From Hyphomicrobiales bacterium (lineage in GTDB: Bacteria; Pseudomonadota; Alphaproteobacteria; Rhizobiales; Xanthobacteraceae), in assembly GCA_017305715.1 (NCBI GenBank), contig JAFKKG010000016.1:124001-188000 (forward strand): a stretch of DNA of 64,000 nucleotides. The letters run 5' to 3'. The notes beneath the pieces were generated by a model. The model ran no database searches and had not been told where the DNA came from. It was given only the letters and a program-made list of their open reading frames with translations. Both the position numbers and the translations under genes were made by a program. Below are positions 45,774-54,640 of this stretch, one piece after another. Every line of letters begins with the position of its first letter. Position 1 is the stretch's first letter.

Positions 45774-47354
45774 ATGAACGCGTTCAGAAAGGCAATTCTC
45801 GCTGCGACGTGTGTCGGCAGCCTGATGGCGGTGGCAGCGCCAGCGCTGGCCGAGACCACGTTGCGCGCCGTCATGCACTCGGATCTGAAGATCCTCGATC
45901 CGATCTGGACCACGGCCTACATCGTCCGCAACCACGGTTACATGATTTACGACACGCTCCTCGCACAGGATGAAAAGGGCGATGTCAAGCCGCAGATGGT
46001 CGAGAAGTACGAGGTCGCCGCGGACGGGAAAGGATATACTTTCACGCTGCGCGACGGATTGCTCTGGCATGACGGCCAGCCCGTAACGTCGGAAGATTGC
46101 ATCGCTTCGATCAAGCGCTGGGCCGCAAAGGATGCGCTCGGCCAGAAGATGATGACCTTCGTCGACACGATGACCGCGGTGGATGCCAAGACTTTCACCA
46201 TCAAGCTCAAGGAATCGACAGGCCTCGTGCTGCTCGGCTTGTCAAAGCCTTCGTCGAACGTGCCGTTCATGATGCCCAAGCGCGTCGCCGAAACCGACCC
46301 CAACAAGCAGATCGAGGATTTCACGGGTTCCGGACCCTTCGTCTTCAAGAAGGATGAATGGAAGCCGGGCGACAAGACCGTCTATGTCAAGTTCGACAAG
46401 TACAAGCCGCGCAGCGAGCCGGTGTCCGGCTTGGCCGGCGGCAAGGTCGTCAAGGTGGACCGCGTCGAGTGGCGCGCCATCTCCGACTCGCAGCAGGCCA
46501 TCAACGCGTTGCAAAAGGGCGAGATCGACTTCGTCGAGCAGCCGAGCCACGATCTGCTGGGGCCGCTGAAGAAGGACCCCAACATCACCGTGCTGGTCGC
46601 GCCGCCGCTGAAGTTGCAATATGTCTTCCGCCCCAACCATCTCCACAAGCCGTTCGACAATCCGAAGATCCGCCAGGCGCTCTGGTACGCCTTCAACCAG
46701 GAAGACTTCCTGATGGCGACCGTCGGTGACGCCGAATACATCAAGGAGTGCAAGGCGCTGTTCATCTGCGACACGCCGTTCGCGTCGACCAAGGGGATGG
46801 ACGGGCTGCTCACCTCCAACGCCAAGAAGGCCCAGGAACTGCTGAAGGAGGCCGGTTACGACGGCACCCCTGTCGTGCTGATGCAATCGACCGATCTGAA
46901 GGCGCTGACCAACCTTGCGCCGGTGGCGAAGTCCCTGATGGAGAAGGCCGGCTTCAAGGTCGACATGCAGTCGATGGATTGGCAGACCCTGGTCGCGCGC
47001 CGCGCCAAGCGGGATGCCCCCGACGCCGGCGGCTGGAACGCCTTCCTCACCGCCTGGGTCGCTGCCGACGTGATGAACCCGGTCTCGACCGCCTATCTGA
47101 ACGCAGCCTGCGACAAGGCGCTGTTCGGCTGGCCGTGCGATGCGCAGCTCGAAAAGCTGCGTGACGATTTTGCGCGCGAAGCGGACCCGGCCAAGCAAAA
47201 GGCGATTGCCGAGGCGGTGCAGGTGCGCAGCATCGAAGTCACGCCCGAAATCCCGGTCGGTGAATTTGTCGTTCCGGTCGCGATGCGCAAGAACGTCAAG
47301 GGCTTCATTATCGCGCCGGTGCCGGTGTTCTGGAATATCGAGGTCACCAAGTGA
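45774..47354 (+). CDS. ABC importer substrate-binding protein (SBP family 5)
   Basis: A 526-residue periplasmic DppA/OppA-type protein. The signal peptide (AILAATCVGSLMAVAAPALA) precedes ETTLRAVMHSDLKILDPIWT. The body includes YTFTLRDGLLWHDGQPVTSE and DFTGSGPFVFKKDEWKPGDK. It is the first gene of a complete importer operon (SBP, two permeases, dual ATPase). Peptide, opine or other organic solutes are possible ligands. The divergent peptidases argue for peptides or N-acyl amino acids. Confidence 0.94.
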   Translation: MNAFRKAILAATCVGSLMAVAAPALAETTLRAVMHSDLKILDPIWTTAYIVRNHGYMIYDTLLAQDEKGDVKPQMVEKYEVAADGKGYTFTLRDGLLWHDGQPVTSEDCIASIKRWAAKDALGQKMMTFVDTMTAVDAKTFTIKLKESTGLVLLGLSKPSSNVPFMMPKRVAETDPNKQIEDFTGSGPFVFKKDEWKPGDKTVYVKFDKYKPRSEPVSGLAGGKVVKVDRVEWRAISDSQQAINALQKGEIDFVEQPSHDLLGPLKKDPNITVLVAPPLKLQYVFRPNHLHKPFDNPKIRQALWYAFNQEDFLMATVGDAEYIKECKALFICDTPFASTKGMDGLLTSNAKKAQELLKEAGYDGTPVVLMQSTDLKALTNLAPVAKSLMEKAGFKVDMQSMDWQTLVARRAKRDAPDAGGWNAFLTAWVAADVMNPVSTAYLNAACDKALFGWPCDAQLEKLRDDFAREADPAKQKAIAEAVQVRSIEVTPEIPVGEFVVPVAMRKNVKGFIIAPVPVFWNIEVTK

Positions 47355-47407
47355 ACTGAGCGGCGCGGACGGAGACTCCGTCCGCGCCGCTCCAGGGTCG
47401 GTTGATC

Positions 47408-48355
47408 ATGTCCATGTATGGCTACTTCTTCCGGCGATTGCTCGGCACGATTCCCGTGATGCTGGTGGTTGCGGTCTTCATCTTCATGATGCTGCGGCTG
47501 ACCCCGTCCGACCCGGCGGCTGTCATCGCCGGCGACAATGCCACCACCGAACAGGTGGCGCAGATCCGCAGCCAGCTCGGCCTCGACCGGCCGATGCTGG
47601 AGCAGTTCCTGATCTGGTCGGGACGGGTGCTGACCGGCAATTTCGGTGAAAGCTTCTTCTTCAAGAAGACCGTGGCCGCGCTGATCGGCGAACGCATCGA
47701 GCCAACCCTGTCGCTCGCTTTGTTCACGATCCTGATTGCGGTGTTGGTCGCGGTTCCGCTCGGCGTGCTGGCGGCGCACCGGCACGGTTCATGGATCGAC
47801 CGCATCGTGATGGGCTTTTCGGTGCTCGGCTTTTCGGTGCCGGTGTTCGTCATCGGCTATCTCCTGATTTACGTGTTCGCGGTCTATCTGGATTGGCTGC
47901 CGGTGCAGGGCTATCAGCGCATCTCGGAGGGCGTCGGCGGCTGGGCGCAACGGCTGATCCTGCCGTCCGTGACCCTGTCGGTGATTTATATCGCGCTGAT
48001 CGCGCGCATGACCCGCACCAGCGTGCTCGAGGTGCTCTCCGAAGATTACATCCGCACCGCGCGGGCGAAGGGACAATCCGAACGCAAGGTGATGTTCCGC
48101 CATGCGCTGCGCAATGCGGCGGTTCCGATCGTCACCGTGATCGGCCTTGGCGTGGCGCTGCTGATCGGCGGCGTCGTCGTCACCGAGAGCGTTTTCACGA
48201 TTCCGGGTCTCGGCCGGCTCACGGTCGATGCGGTGCTGGCGCGCGACTACCCGACGATCCAGGCCGTGATCCTGCTGTTCTCGTTCGTCTACGTGATGAT
48301 CAACCTGTCGGTCGACATGATCTACACCGTTCTCGATCCCAGGATCCGCTACTGA
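47408..48355 (+). CDS. ABC importer permease, DppB-type
   Basis: A 315-residue inner-membrane permease with six hydrophobic segments. The N-terminal domain (MYGYFFRRLLGTIPVMLVVA, LTPSDPAAVIAGDNAT) and the EAA loop (RTARAKGQSERKVMFRHALR) are typical of the DppB/OppB group. Its stop overlaps the start of the second permease by one base. The ATG at 47408 is used; a second one at 47414 is possible. Confidence 0.93.
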   Translation: MSMYGYFFRRLLGTIPVMLVVAVFIFMMLRLTPSDPAAVIAGDNATTEQVAQIRSQLGLDRPMLEQFLIWSGRVLTGNFGESFFFKKTVAALIGERIEPTLSLALFTILIAVLVAVPLGVLAAHRHGSWIDRIVMGFSVLGFSVPVFVIGYLLIYVFAVYLDWLPVQGYQRISEGVGGWAQRLILPSVTLSVIYIALIARMTRTSVLEVLSEDYIRTARAKGQSERKVMFRHALRNAAVPIVTVIGLGVALLIGGVVVTESVFTIPGLGRLTVDAVLARDYPTIQAVILLFSFVYVMINLSVDMIYTVLDPRIRY

Positions 48356-49278
48356 TGGTCGATGCGACGATCCTCGAACCCGTTCTGCCGGCGAGCCCAG
48401 CCAAGCCCGCCGCGTATCGCCAATTGCTGCGCAATCCGGGCGTGGTGTTCGGCGCCAGCATCATGGTGATCGTTCTGCTGATGGGGCTGTTGGCGCCCTG
48501 GCTCGGAACCATCGATCCGACGGCGATCAGCCCGATCGCGCGAAACAAGGTCCCGGGTACGGAAATCACGCTGCGCACGGACACCGGCGAACGCATCAAG
48601 ATGATCGCCAGGTTCGGCACGGACGGCCTCGGACGCGACGTCTATAGCCGCGTGGTCTATGGCGCCCGCGTCTCGCTCTTCGTCGGCATCACGGTGGCGC
48701 TGATCAGCGTCGCCTGCGGCCTGTTCATCGGACTGCTCGCCGGCTTCTTCCGCATCCTCGACGCCATCATCATGCGGATCATGGACGGCCTGATGGCGAT
48801 CCCGGCCATCCTGCTGGCGATCGCCATGGTGTCGCTGTTTCGCTCCAGCGTGTGGACGGTGATCATCGCCATCACGGTTCCGCAGATTCCGGGCGTGGTC
48901 CGGCTGGTGCGCTCCATCGTGCTCAGCGTGCGCGAGGAGCCCTATGTCGAGGCGGCGGTGACGCTCGGCACGTCGACCCCGAAACTGCTGTGGCGGCATG
49001 TCTTGCCCAACACCATCGCGCCCATGATCGTGCAGGGCACGTTCATCTGCGCCTCCGCCATCCTGATCGAAGCCATCCTGTCCTTCCTCGGCATCGGCGT
49101 GCCGCCGGAAGTGCCGACCTGGGGCAACATCATGGCCGCGGGAAGAGATGTGTTCAGCCTGTTCCCGCACAACATCATCTATCCCGGCGTGTGCCTCGCG
49201 CTGACCATTCTGGCCGTCAACGTTCTCGGCGACGGTTTGCGCGATACGCTCGATCCCAAGATGATGAAGCGGATGTGA
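48355..49278 (+). CDS. ABC importer permease, DppC-type
   Basis: A 307-residue inner-membrane permease. It has the DppC/OppC N-terminal anchor (about residues 36-58), the conserved FGTDGLGRDVYSRVVYGARV, and the EAA loop VEAAVTLGTSTPKLLWRHVL. It forms the heterodimeric channel with the preceding permease, and its start overlaps that gene's stop (TGATG). The ATPase gene begins 2 bases after its stop. Confidence 0.93.
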   Translation: MVDATILEPVLPASPAKPAAYRQLLRNPGVVFGASIMVIVLLMGLLAPWLGTIDPTAISPIARNKVPGTEITLRTDTGERIKMIARFGTDGLGRDVYSRVVYGARVSLFVGITVALISVACGLFIGLLAGFFRILDAIIMRIMDGLMAIPAILLAIAMVSLFRSSVWTVIIAITVPQIPGVVRLVRSIVLSVREEPYVEAAVTLGTSTPKLLWRHVLPNTIAPMIVQGTFICASAILIEAILSFLGIGVPPEVPTWGNIMAAGRDVFSLFPHNIIYPGVCLALTILAVNVLGDGLRDTLDPKMMKRM

Positions 49279-49279
49279 T

Positions 49280-50896
49280 GTGAGCAACACCGTCCTCGAA
49301 GTATCCGATCTGTCCGTCGCCATCCGGGGCGGCGACCGGACGCACGCCGTGCAGGGCATCAACCTCACGGTTGGCGCCGACGAGATCGTCTGCGTGGTCG
49401 GCGAATCCGGTTCCGGCAAATCGGTGACGGCGCAAGCCGTGATGGGCTTGTTGCCGAAGGGCGCGATGCAGGTCGAGAGCGGCTCGATCCGGCTGCAGGG
49501 CGATCAGCTGCTCACCAAGTCGGATGCCGAGCTGCGCGCGATCCGCGGCACCCGCATGGCGATGGTGTTCCAGGAGCCGATGACCGCGCTCAACCCGGTC
49601 GAGCGGGTCGGCGACCAGATCGGCGAAGTGCTGGAAATCCACACCGGGCTCGACCCGAAGCAGCAGCGTTCGCGCGTGCTCGAGATCATGCGCGCGGTGC
49701 ATCTGCCCGATCCCGAACAGATGATCGATGCCTATCCGCATCAGCTCTCCGGCGGCCAGCGCCAGCGGATCATGATCGCGGCCGCGCTGGTGCTCGACCC
49801 CGCTCTGTTGATTGCAGACGAGCCGACCACCGCGCTCGACGTCACCACCCAGGCGCAGATCCTCAAGCTGGTGCGGGAAATGCAGGAGCGCACGAAAACC
49901 GGCGTGCTGTTCATCACCCACGATTTCGGCGTGGTTTCCGAGATCGCCGACCGTGTCGTGGTGATGCAGATGGGCCGGATCGTGGAGCAGGGCCCCTGCG
50001 AGGAGGTGCTGCGCAATCCGCGCGAGGACTATACCAGGATGCTGCTGCGCGCGGTGCCGAGCATGACGCCGCCGAAGCGGTCGCCGGTGACGGGTCCCGT
50101 GGTGTTGCAGACCGAGAATCTGTTCAAGACCTATGGCAAGCGAACGCTGTTCCAGCCGAAGGCGCGTGTCGTGGCTGCGGTCAAGGACGTCTCCTTGACG
50201 ATCCGCCGCGGCGAGACGCTCGGCATCGTCGGCGAGTCCGGTTCGGGCAAGTCGACGGTGGCGCGCTGCGTCGCGCGGCTGGTCGATGTCTCCGGCGGCG
50301 GCATCAAGATCGATGGCGTCGATATCGCGGCGATGCGGGAAGCGAAATTCCGCCCGATGCGCCGGCGCATCCAGTTCATCTTCCAGGACCCGTATCGATC
50401 GCTCAATCCGCGGCGCACGGTCGGGGAGGCGATCATCGAGGGGCCGATGAATTTCGGCGTCAGCCGCAAGGAGGCGCTGCAACGCGCGCGCGACCTGATG
50501 GCGATCGTGCACCTGCCGCCGGCCGCGATCGATCGCTTCCCGCACCAGTTCTCCGGCGGCCAGCGCCAGCGCATCTGCATTGCGCGGGCGCTGGCGATGG
50601 AGCCGGAATTGCTGATTGGCGACGAGCCGGTGTCGGCGCTCGACGTCTCCGTTCAGGACCAGGTGCTCAAGCTCCTGGACGAGGTGCGCCGCAAGTTCAA
50701 CCTGGCGGTATTGTTCATCACCCACGATCTGCGCGTCGCCGCCCAGGTCTGCGACCGGATCGCGGTCATGCAGCGCGGCGTGATCGTCGAACAGGGCACC
50801 ACGGCGGAGGTCTTTGCCGCGCCCCAGCACGAATACACCCGGGCCCTGTTCGACGCCGCGCCCGGCAGGCACCAGGAATTCGCCGCGAGAGCGTGA
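49280..50896 (+). CDS. ABC importer ATPase with two fused ATP-binding domains (DppD-DppF type)
   Basis: A 538-residue double ATPase. The first domain (about residues 1-255) has [31 protein letters not shown] and [13 protein letters not shown]. The second (about 275-535) has [30 protein letters not shown] and [14 protein letters not shown]. This replaces the separate DppD and DppF subunits, as in GsiA. The start is a GTG 2 bases after the permease stop. It completes the importer operon. Confidence 0.93.
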   Translation: MSNTVLEVSDLSVAIRGGDRTHAVQGINLTVGADEIVCVVGESGSGKSVTAQAVMGLLPKGAMQVESGSIRLQGDQLLTKSDAELRAIRGTRMAMVFQEPMTALNPVERVGDQIGEVLEIHTGLDPKQQRSRVLEIMRAVHLPDPEQMIDAYPHQLSGGQRQRIMIAAALVLDPALLIADEPTTALDVTTQAQILKLVREMQERTKTGVLFITHDFGVVSEIADRVVVMQMGRIVEQGPCEEVLRNPREDYTRMLLRAVPSMTPPKRSPVTGPVVLQTENLFKTYGKRTLFQPKARVVAAVKDVSLTIRRGETLGIVGESGSGKSTVARCVARLVDVSGGGIKIDGVDIAAMREAKFRPMRRRIQFIFQDPYRSLNPRRTVGEAIIEGPMNFGVSRKEALQRARDLMAIVHLPPAAIDRFPHQFSGGQRQRICIARALAMEPELLIGDEPVSALDVSVQDQVLKLLDEVRRKFNLAVLFITHDLRVAAQVCDRIAVMQRGVIVEQGTTAEVFAAPQHEYTRALFDAAPGRHQEFAARA

Positions 50897-51127
50897 GGTA
50901 TTTGCCGTCATTGCAATGACGACAGAAAAATCAGCAGTTACTGTCGCGCACCAGTTCGGGCCCGTCGTTCGAAAACGGGGACGGGATTTGCGGTCGCGGT
51001 GATGGAGGGCGTGGATTCCGGGCCGGCCTGTCCGCCGTAGAGTTCAGCTTTTCGGAAGATTGTTCGCTGGCCATGTCGGCATGCTCCATTTGCTGCACGA
51101 CAACATTCCTGCGGCCGTCGCGTTCCG
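50897..51127. other. Convergent intergenic gap, no gene seen
   Basis: These 231 bases separate the importer ATPase and a minus-strand hydrolase. A tiny inverted repeat GTCATTGCAATGAC at 50907-50920 is the only visible structure; it looks like a collapsed type 1 repeat. Confidence 0.4.
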
Positions 51128-51988
51128 TCAGCCCGGATGCGCCTCGATATGCGCCAGTAACAATTCATTGACCCGTTCCGGCGCGGAATCGGCTGCGAAA
51201 TGCCCGACGCCGGGCAGCACTTCGAATTGATAGGGCGCGGCGATGAAATCCCTCGTGCCTTCGGCGGCGATGCGGCCGACGGTGTCGTCCGCATCGCCCC
51301 AGATGTAGAGCGTGGGCACGCGGATCGGACCGAGCGGGCCGCGGATCGCGCCGCGCGCGCGATACCAGGCGAGCGCCGCTTCCATCGCCTCCTTGTTGCC
51401 GAGCACCGCAAGATGCCGCTCGATCGCATCCGCGGGAACGCCGTTGGCGGCGAGGCGATCGCGCAGCCATTTGCAATCATCGGCGAGTACGACATCGGCC
51501 GCGTCCGGCTCGAGGAATGCCTTGTGGTGCCGCGAGCGGCCCGCCTGCTCGCCATCGACCATTTGCAGCGCGCGGTTGAACGCGTTCGGGTGCGGCCGTG
51601 ACAGGATGGTGAGCGATGCCAGCCGCTCGTGGGCGCGGTCGGCCAGCCCCCAGGCGATGCTGCCGCCCCAATCATGGCCGACGAGGTGAAAGCGATCGTC
51701 GCCATAGCCCGCGGCGGCGACGATCGCGATGGCGTCGTCCATCAGGCGGTTGATCAGATAGTGCGAGAATTCGCGGCTGTCCGGCCGCGCGCCGGGCGAG
51801 TAACCGCGCTGGCTCGGCGCGATCGCGCGATAGCCCATGTCGCCGAGCGCCGTGATCTGGGCGCGCCAGCAATGCATCGATTCGGCAAAGCCGTGCAGCA
51901 GCAACACCAGCGGTGCTCCGGGCTCGCCGGCGACGAGGGTGTCGAAGGTGAGGCGCGGGGAGATGGTGATCTGTTCCAGGGCGGGCAT
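51128..51988 (-). CDS. Alpha/beta hydrolase (epoxide hydrolase/haloalkane dehalogenase type)
   Basis: A 286-residue hydrolase. LVLLLHGFAESMHCWRAQI is the oxyanion region (HGFxES). The nucleophile elbow HLVGHDWGGSIAWGL holds Asp rather than Ser, as in epoxide hydrolases and dehalogenases. PTLYIWGDADDTVG gives the acid and LPGVGHFAADSAPERVN the final His. The substrate is unknown. Divergent from plsC. Confidence 0.88.
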   Translation of the reverse strand: MPALEQITISPRLTFDTLVAGEPGAPLVLLLHGFAESMHCWRAQITALGDMGYRAIAPSQRGYSPGARPDSREFSHYLINRLMDDAIAIVAAAGYGDDRFHLVGHDWGGSIAWGLADRAHERLASLTILSRPHPNAFNRALQMVDGEQAGRSRHHKAFLEPDAADVVLADDCKWLRDRLAANGVPADAIERHLAVLGNKEAMEAALAWYRARGAIRGPLGPIRVPTLYIWGDADDTVGRIAAEGTRDFIAAPYQFEVLPGVGHFAADSAPERVNELLLAHIEAHPG

Positions 51989-52079
51989 GCGGCAATCCTG
52001 AAATCTTCAAATGGCGGGCAAATGCCGGCGCGGCGGATTCTCCGCGGGAATTTCCTATCGTCCGCCTCACATCGGAATT

Positions 52080-52883
52080 ATGCAAGGCCGCAAAAGTGCG
52101 GTATTGGGAGCCGGCAAATCGCGGAAAGCTCAGGGGAAATCGTCGTTGCATAATCTGAGGTCAGCCGTTTTCATCGCATTGGTGGTGATCTGGACGCTGC
52201 TGCTGTCGCTGGCGGTGCCCCTTCTCTGGCTCGCCAATGCCGCGAGCGCGAAGGTGCGCGCGGTGTCGCAACTGTGGACGAACGGGATCGTCTGGCTGTT
52301 CAAATACGTGATCGGCCTCGATTACCGCGAGCACGGCCGCGAGAACATTCCGGACGGTCCCTGCATCATCGCCTGCAACCATCAATCGCTGTGGGAGACG
52401 GCAGTGCTGTGCGCGATCTTCCCCGATGCCAGCATCGTCGCCAAGCAGGAGCTGCGCAAACTGCCGATCGTTGGCTGGTTCCTGCACCGCTATCCGATGA
52501 TCCTGGTCGACCGCTCGGCGGGCCGGCAGGCGCTCAAGCTGATGATCGAGCAGGCGCGGGCCGCGGTCGGCGAAGGCCGCAAGGTTCTGATATTCCCGCA
52601 AGGCACGCGCCAGGCGGTGGACGAACCCATGGCATTCCAGCCCGCGGGCATCGCCGCGCTCTACACCAATCTCGACGTCCCGGTGTTGCCGACGGCGCAT
52701 AATTCCGGATTGTTCTGGGGCAAGAAGACGCTGATGATCCACAGCGGCACCATCACACTGTCCTATCTGCCGGTCATTCCACCGGGGCTCGACCGGAAGG
52801 CATTTCAGGCGAAGGTGGAGCAGGTGATCGCGGAAGAGGCGGAGAGGTTGATCAAGGCGGCCGTCGCCAAGGCTCCTGATTAG
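52080..52883 (+). CDS. plsC: 1-acyl-sn-glycerol-3-phosphate acyltransferase (PlsC family)
   Basis: An inner-membrane acyltransferase that makes phosphatidic acid from lysophosphatidic acid. One N-terminal anchor (about 65 bases after the start, FIALVVIWTLLLSLAVPLLW) is followed by motif I NHQSLWE (H-x4-E, where the family usually has D), then FLHRYPMILVDRSAGRQAL and motif III FPQGTR (family FPEGTR). The exact start is uncertain: ATG at 52080, or a TTG at 52146 preceded by AGGGGAAA just before the anchor. The 3' end overlaps the convergent TMEM175-type gene by 4 bases. Confidence 0.87.
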   Translation: MQGRKSAVLGAGKSRKAQGKSSLHNLRSAVFIALVVIWTLLLSLAVPLLWLANAASAKVRAVSQLWTNGIVWLFKYVIGLDYREHGRENIPDGPCIIACNHQSLWETAVLCAIFPDASIVAKQELRKLPIVGWFLHRYPMILVDRSAGRQALKLMIEQARAAVGEGRKVLIFPQGTRQAVDEPMAFQPAGIAALYTNLDVPVLPTAHNSGLFWGKKTLMIHSGTITLSYLPVIPPGLDRKAFQAKVEQVIAEEAERLIKAAVAKAPD

Positions 52884-53461
52884 CTCGAGCGCCGTCCCGC
52901 GAGCCAGCCTGCGACCGGCGACAAAAAGGCCAGGCACCACGTGAACTGCGCCACCTTCGGGGAGATTGAGGCGACGGCCGTGGCGATGACGAATACCAGG
53001 ATCGGGAATAAGGCCGTTGCCATCAATTGCGGGTCGCTGCGGCCTCTGAGAGCCAAAATCCACAACATCCCGTTCAGTGTGGCGATCGTCAGGAGATGAC
53101 TCCCGTAAATCACGGCGACGACGCCATCGAGCCGATAGCTGCCGTAAAGGCCGTTGGTCACCGGCAGGATGATGATCGAGAGCAGAAAAATCAGATTGAG
53201 GAACACCACCCCGCGGCTGGCCTCCGGCGCCACCGCGAGCCGCCGGTGATGGCTGAACCAGAACAGGCCGGCGACCACGAAGCTGATCGCCAGCGCGATG
53301 ACCGGCTGCGCATAGACGTTGAGAAGGTCGATCCAACCCGGTGGGCTCGCGAAACGGCTGGCCTTCGGCAAATCATAGGCGAGCAGCGTCATCGCCACGC
53401 CGAAGATGGTGTTGCTCAGCATCTCCAGCCGGCGCATTTCGAAGAGATTGATCTGCGGCAA
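52880..53461 (-). CDS. TMEM175/DUF1211 family membrane protein with altered FSD motif
   Basis: A 193-residue protein with six hydrophobic segments. It is related to TMEM175 potassium channels, where the first helix carries R-x3-FSDG-x-x-A-x-T. Here the corresponding stretch is RRLEMLSNTIFGVAMTLLAY: the arginine and overall pattern are kept, but FSDG reads LSNT. The second family block FWFSHHRRLAV is intact. Ion conduction may be changed or lost. The start is uncertain by eight residues. It is convergent and slightly overlapping with plsC. Confidence 0.8.
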   Translation of the reverse strand: MPQINLFEMRRLEMLSNTIFGVAMTLLAYDLPKASRFASPPGWIDLLNVYAQPVIALAISFVVAGLFWFSHHRRLAVAPEASRGVVFLNLIFLLSIIILPVTNGLYGSYRLDGVVAVIYGSHLLTIATLNGMLWILALRGRSDPQLMATALFPILVFVIATAVASISPKVAQFTWCLAFLSPVAGWLAGRRSS

Positions 53462-53464
53462 AGT

Positions 53465-53564
53465 TGCTCCAGTCCGTCTTCGCTTCGCTCAAGCTACGCC
53501 GGACACGCTTCGGCCCTAAGGCCTTCCGCGTGGCTGCGCCACGCGCAGCCCGTAGGGCGAAGCG
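53465..53564. repeat. tRNA-linked hairpin repeat
   Basis: Composite palindromes: GCGTGGCTGCGCCACGC (about 53528-53544), GGCCCTAAGGCC (about 53513-53524), and outer arms CGCTTCGGCCC and GGGCGAAGCG. It directly follows the 3' CCA of the tRNA half on the minus strand. It probably serves as a terminator and is of a type often seen after tRNA genes in this group. Confidence 0.55.
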
Positions 53565-53618
53565 TGGTGCGGGCAGCCGGAATCGAACCGGCACAGCTCT
53601 TGCGAGCCGAGGGATTTT
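53565..53618 (-). tRNA. tRNA 3' half (Leu-like, class II), no matching 5' half found
   Basis: Read on the minus strand: AAAATCCCTCGG (end of anticodon loop and stem), a long variable arm with GCTC-GCAA-GAGC, the T arm GCCGG-TTCGATT-CCGGC, acceptor strand TGCCCGC, discriminator A and an encoded CCA. The long variable arm and the AAAATCCCTCG shared with tRNA-Leu(UAA) at 55.2 kb suggest tRNA-Leu. The group I intron abuts its 5' side. The sequence on the far side of the intron does not supply the matching acceptor (GCGGGCA) or anticodon stem, so it is a remnant or a split gene. Confidence 0.6.
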
Positions 53619-53854
53619 CTTACCAGCTACGGCTTTCGCCGCCTCGCCGTCGCGCGTGCGCGCTGGGCTCGTTTGTGGTCTGACTATACCTTCATCATGG
53701 ACGCGTTCGCGCCGTTAGATGCTGCCCGTCTAGTCTCTACACCTTCACGCCGGCCTTTCGACCGGGTGCTTGGCTCGGGATTGCCATCTGACAGGTTTCC
53801 CCGAGTTTGAGCAGTTCTGCACCCCGGGTTTCTCCGAGGGCACTCAAGTGCTTT
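53619..53854 (-). ncRNA. Group I self-splicing intron (compact, 236 nt)
   Basis: Read on the minus strand, P1 forms between exon GCACTT (53860-53855) and internal guide GAGTGC (53845-53840), with the conserved U-G pair at the splice site. The core strands CTCGGGGAAACCTG and GGCAATCCCGAGCCAAGC match bacterial tRNA-type (IC3) introns. P7 is GACTA (in GAGACTAGAC) with TAGTC (in GGTATAGTC). A GGCGGCGAAAGCCG P9 hairpin precedes the terminal G at 53619. Size matches the short tRNA introns of proteobacteria, and no endonuclease gene is inside. The 3' exon is a tRNA half; the 5' exon is not recognisably tRNA. Confidence 0.75.
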
Positions 53855-54083
53855 AAGTGCGTTTCGCCTGCCGAAGCAATTGATTTATTTAACGAAAATC
53901 GGACGTCTAAAAATTTGTGCTAAAACCGGTGTTAAAAATGGCTGATTTCCAACGTTTTTTGACCCGTTTGTGCTAAATGTCGGACAATCGCTGAAACGCT
54001 CGGCAAACACCTTGGCCAAGCACCCATCTGGGCAGGGATCTGATTAGCGTCCGAAGGACGCAACTCACCGAGCTATTTCCTGA
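53855..54083. other. AT-richer islet, no gene seen
   Basis: Base composition drops clearly here (for example 53880-53990, with runs such as AAAATTTGTGC and TTTTTTGACC). The word TTGTGCTAAA or GTGCTAAAA occurs twice. It may hold the promoter of a lost toxin-antitoxin pair. No toxin gene is visible. Confidence 0.4.
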
Positions 54084-54353
54084 TTCAGCAAAGCGCTGCT
54101 TACTGAAGCCGTAGAACAACTGATTTCCGGTGAAGTGGAAGTCGGCAAGGTTGTTCTGCGCGATTACATCAACGCGACTGTCGGCGTTGAACGACTTGCT
54201 AAGGCGACCGGCACGCCTTCTAAGAGCCTGATGCGCATGCTTGGGCCTAAGGGCAATCCTCGGGCAAGCAATTTACTTGCGATGCTTGGCAAGCTTCAGC
54301 GCGTATCTGGAGTTCACCTTGCTGTGGGAACTGGGAAGAAGCGGGCGGCCTAG
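54084..54353 (+). pseudogene. HigA-like (XRE-type) antitoxin, N-terminus broken
   Basis: From 54084 the frame reads FSKALLTEAVEQLISGEVEV then GKVVLRDYINATVGVERLAK and ATGTPSKSLMRMLGPKGNPR. This is the helix-turn-helix antitoxin family whose members normally begin with ~20 more residues. A TGA at 54081 cuts the frame, and the preceding ELFPDSAK-like sense is in another frame. The first usable start is a GTG at 54135, giving 72 residues that keep the HTH. No HigB/RelE toxin lies upstream. It is either a shortened functional repressor or decaying. Confidence 0.6.
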
Positions 54354-54640
54354 ATCGAGGCTTCCCAAACCGGGAGCTACGCTGTCTCCAGTGCATACCG
54401 CTCCTTGTTGGCTCGTCAGTGGTGGCAGCACCGGCAATAGCCTCCGCGACTATTGCCGAGGCAATGCATGCTCGGCCGCCAGCCTGCACATACGCTTTTG
54501 TACCAGGAGTAGGGCGCAAGGCCTTCTCAGATGTAGTCAGGATCGGCGACCTAAGTCTGGGCAGATAGTTCGTCGCTGTTCGGCAGAGTGACTAGCCTTT
54601 AGGGCGCCATACCCGGCCTTTGCCTTTGTCGCCGCAAGTC
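54354..54640. other. Intergenic region, no gene seen
   Basis: About 290 bases between the antitoxin remnant and a minus-strand small gene. Short frames lack ribosome sites or family character. No repeat was seen. Confidence 0.35.

Noticed and set aside
53565-53860. tmRNA (permuted two-piece ssrA) reading of the intron/tRNA-half region
   Set aside because: The acceptor strand TGCCCGC gives no G3-U70 alanine identity, no tag peptide frame (ANDN...) is present, and the flanking sequence matches the group I intron core instead.
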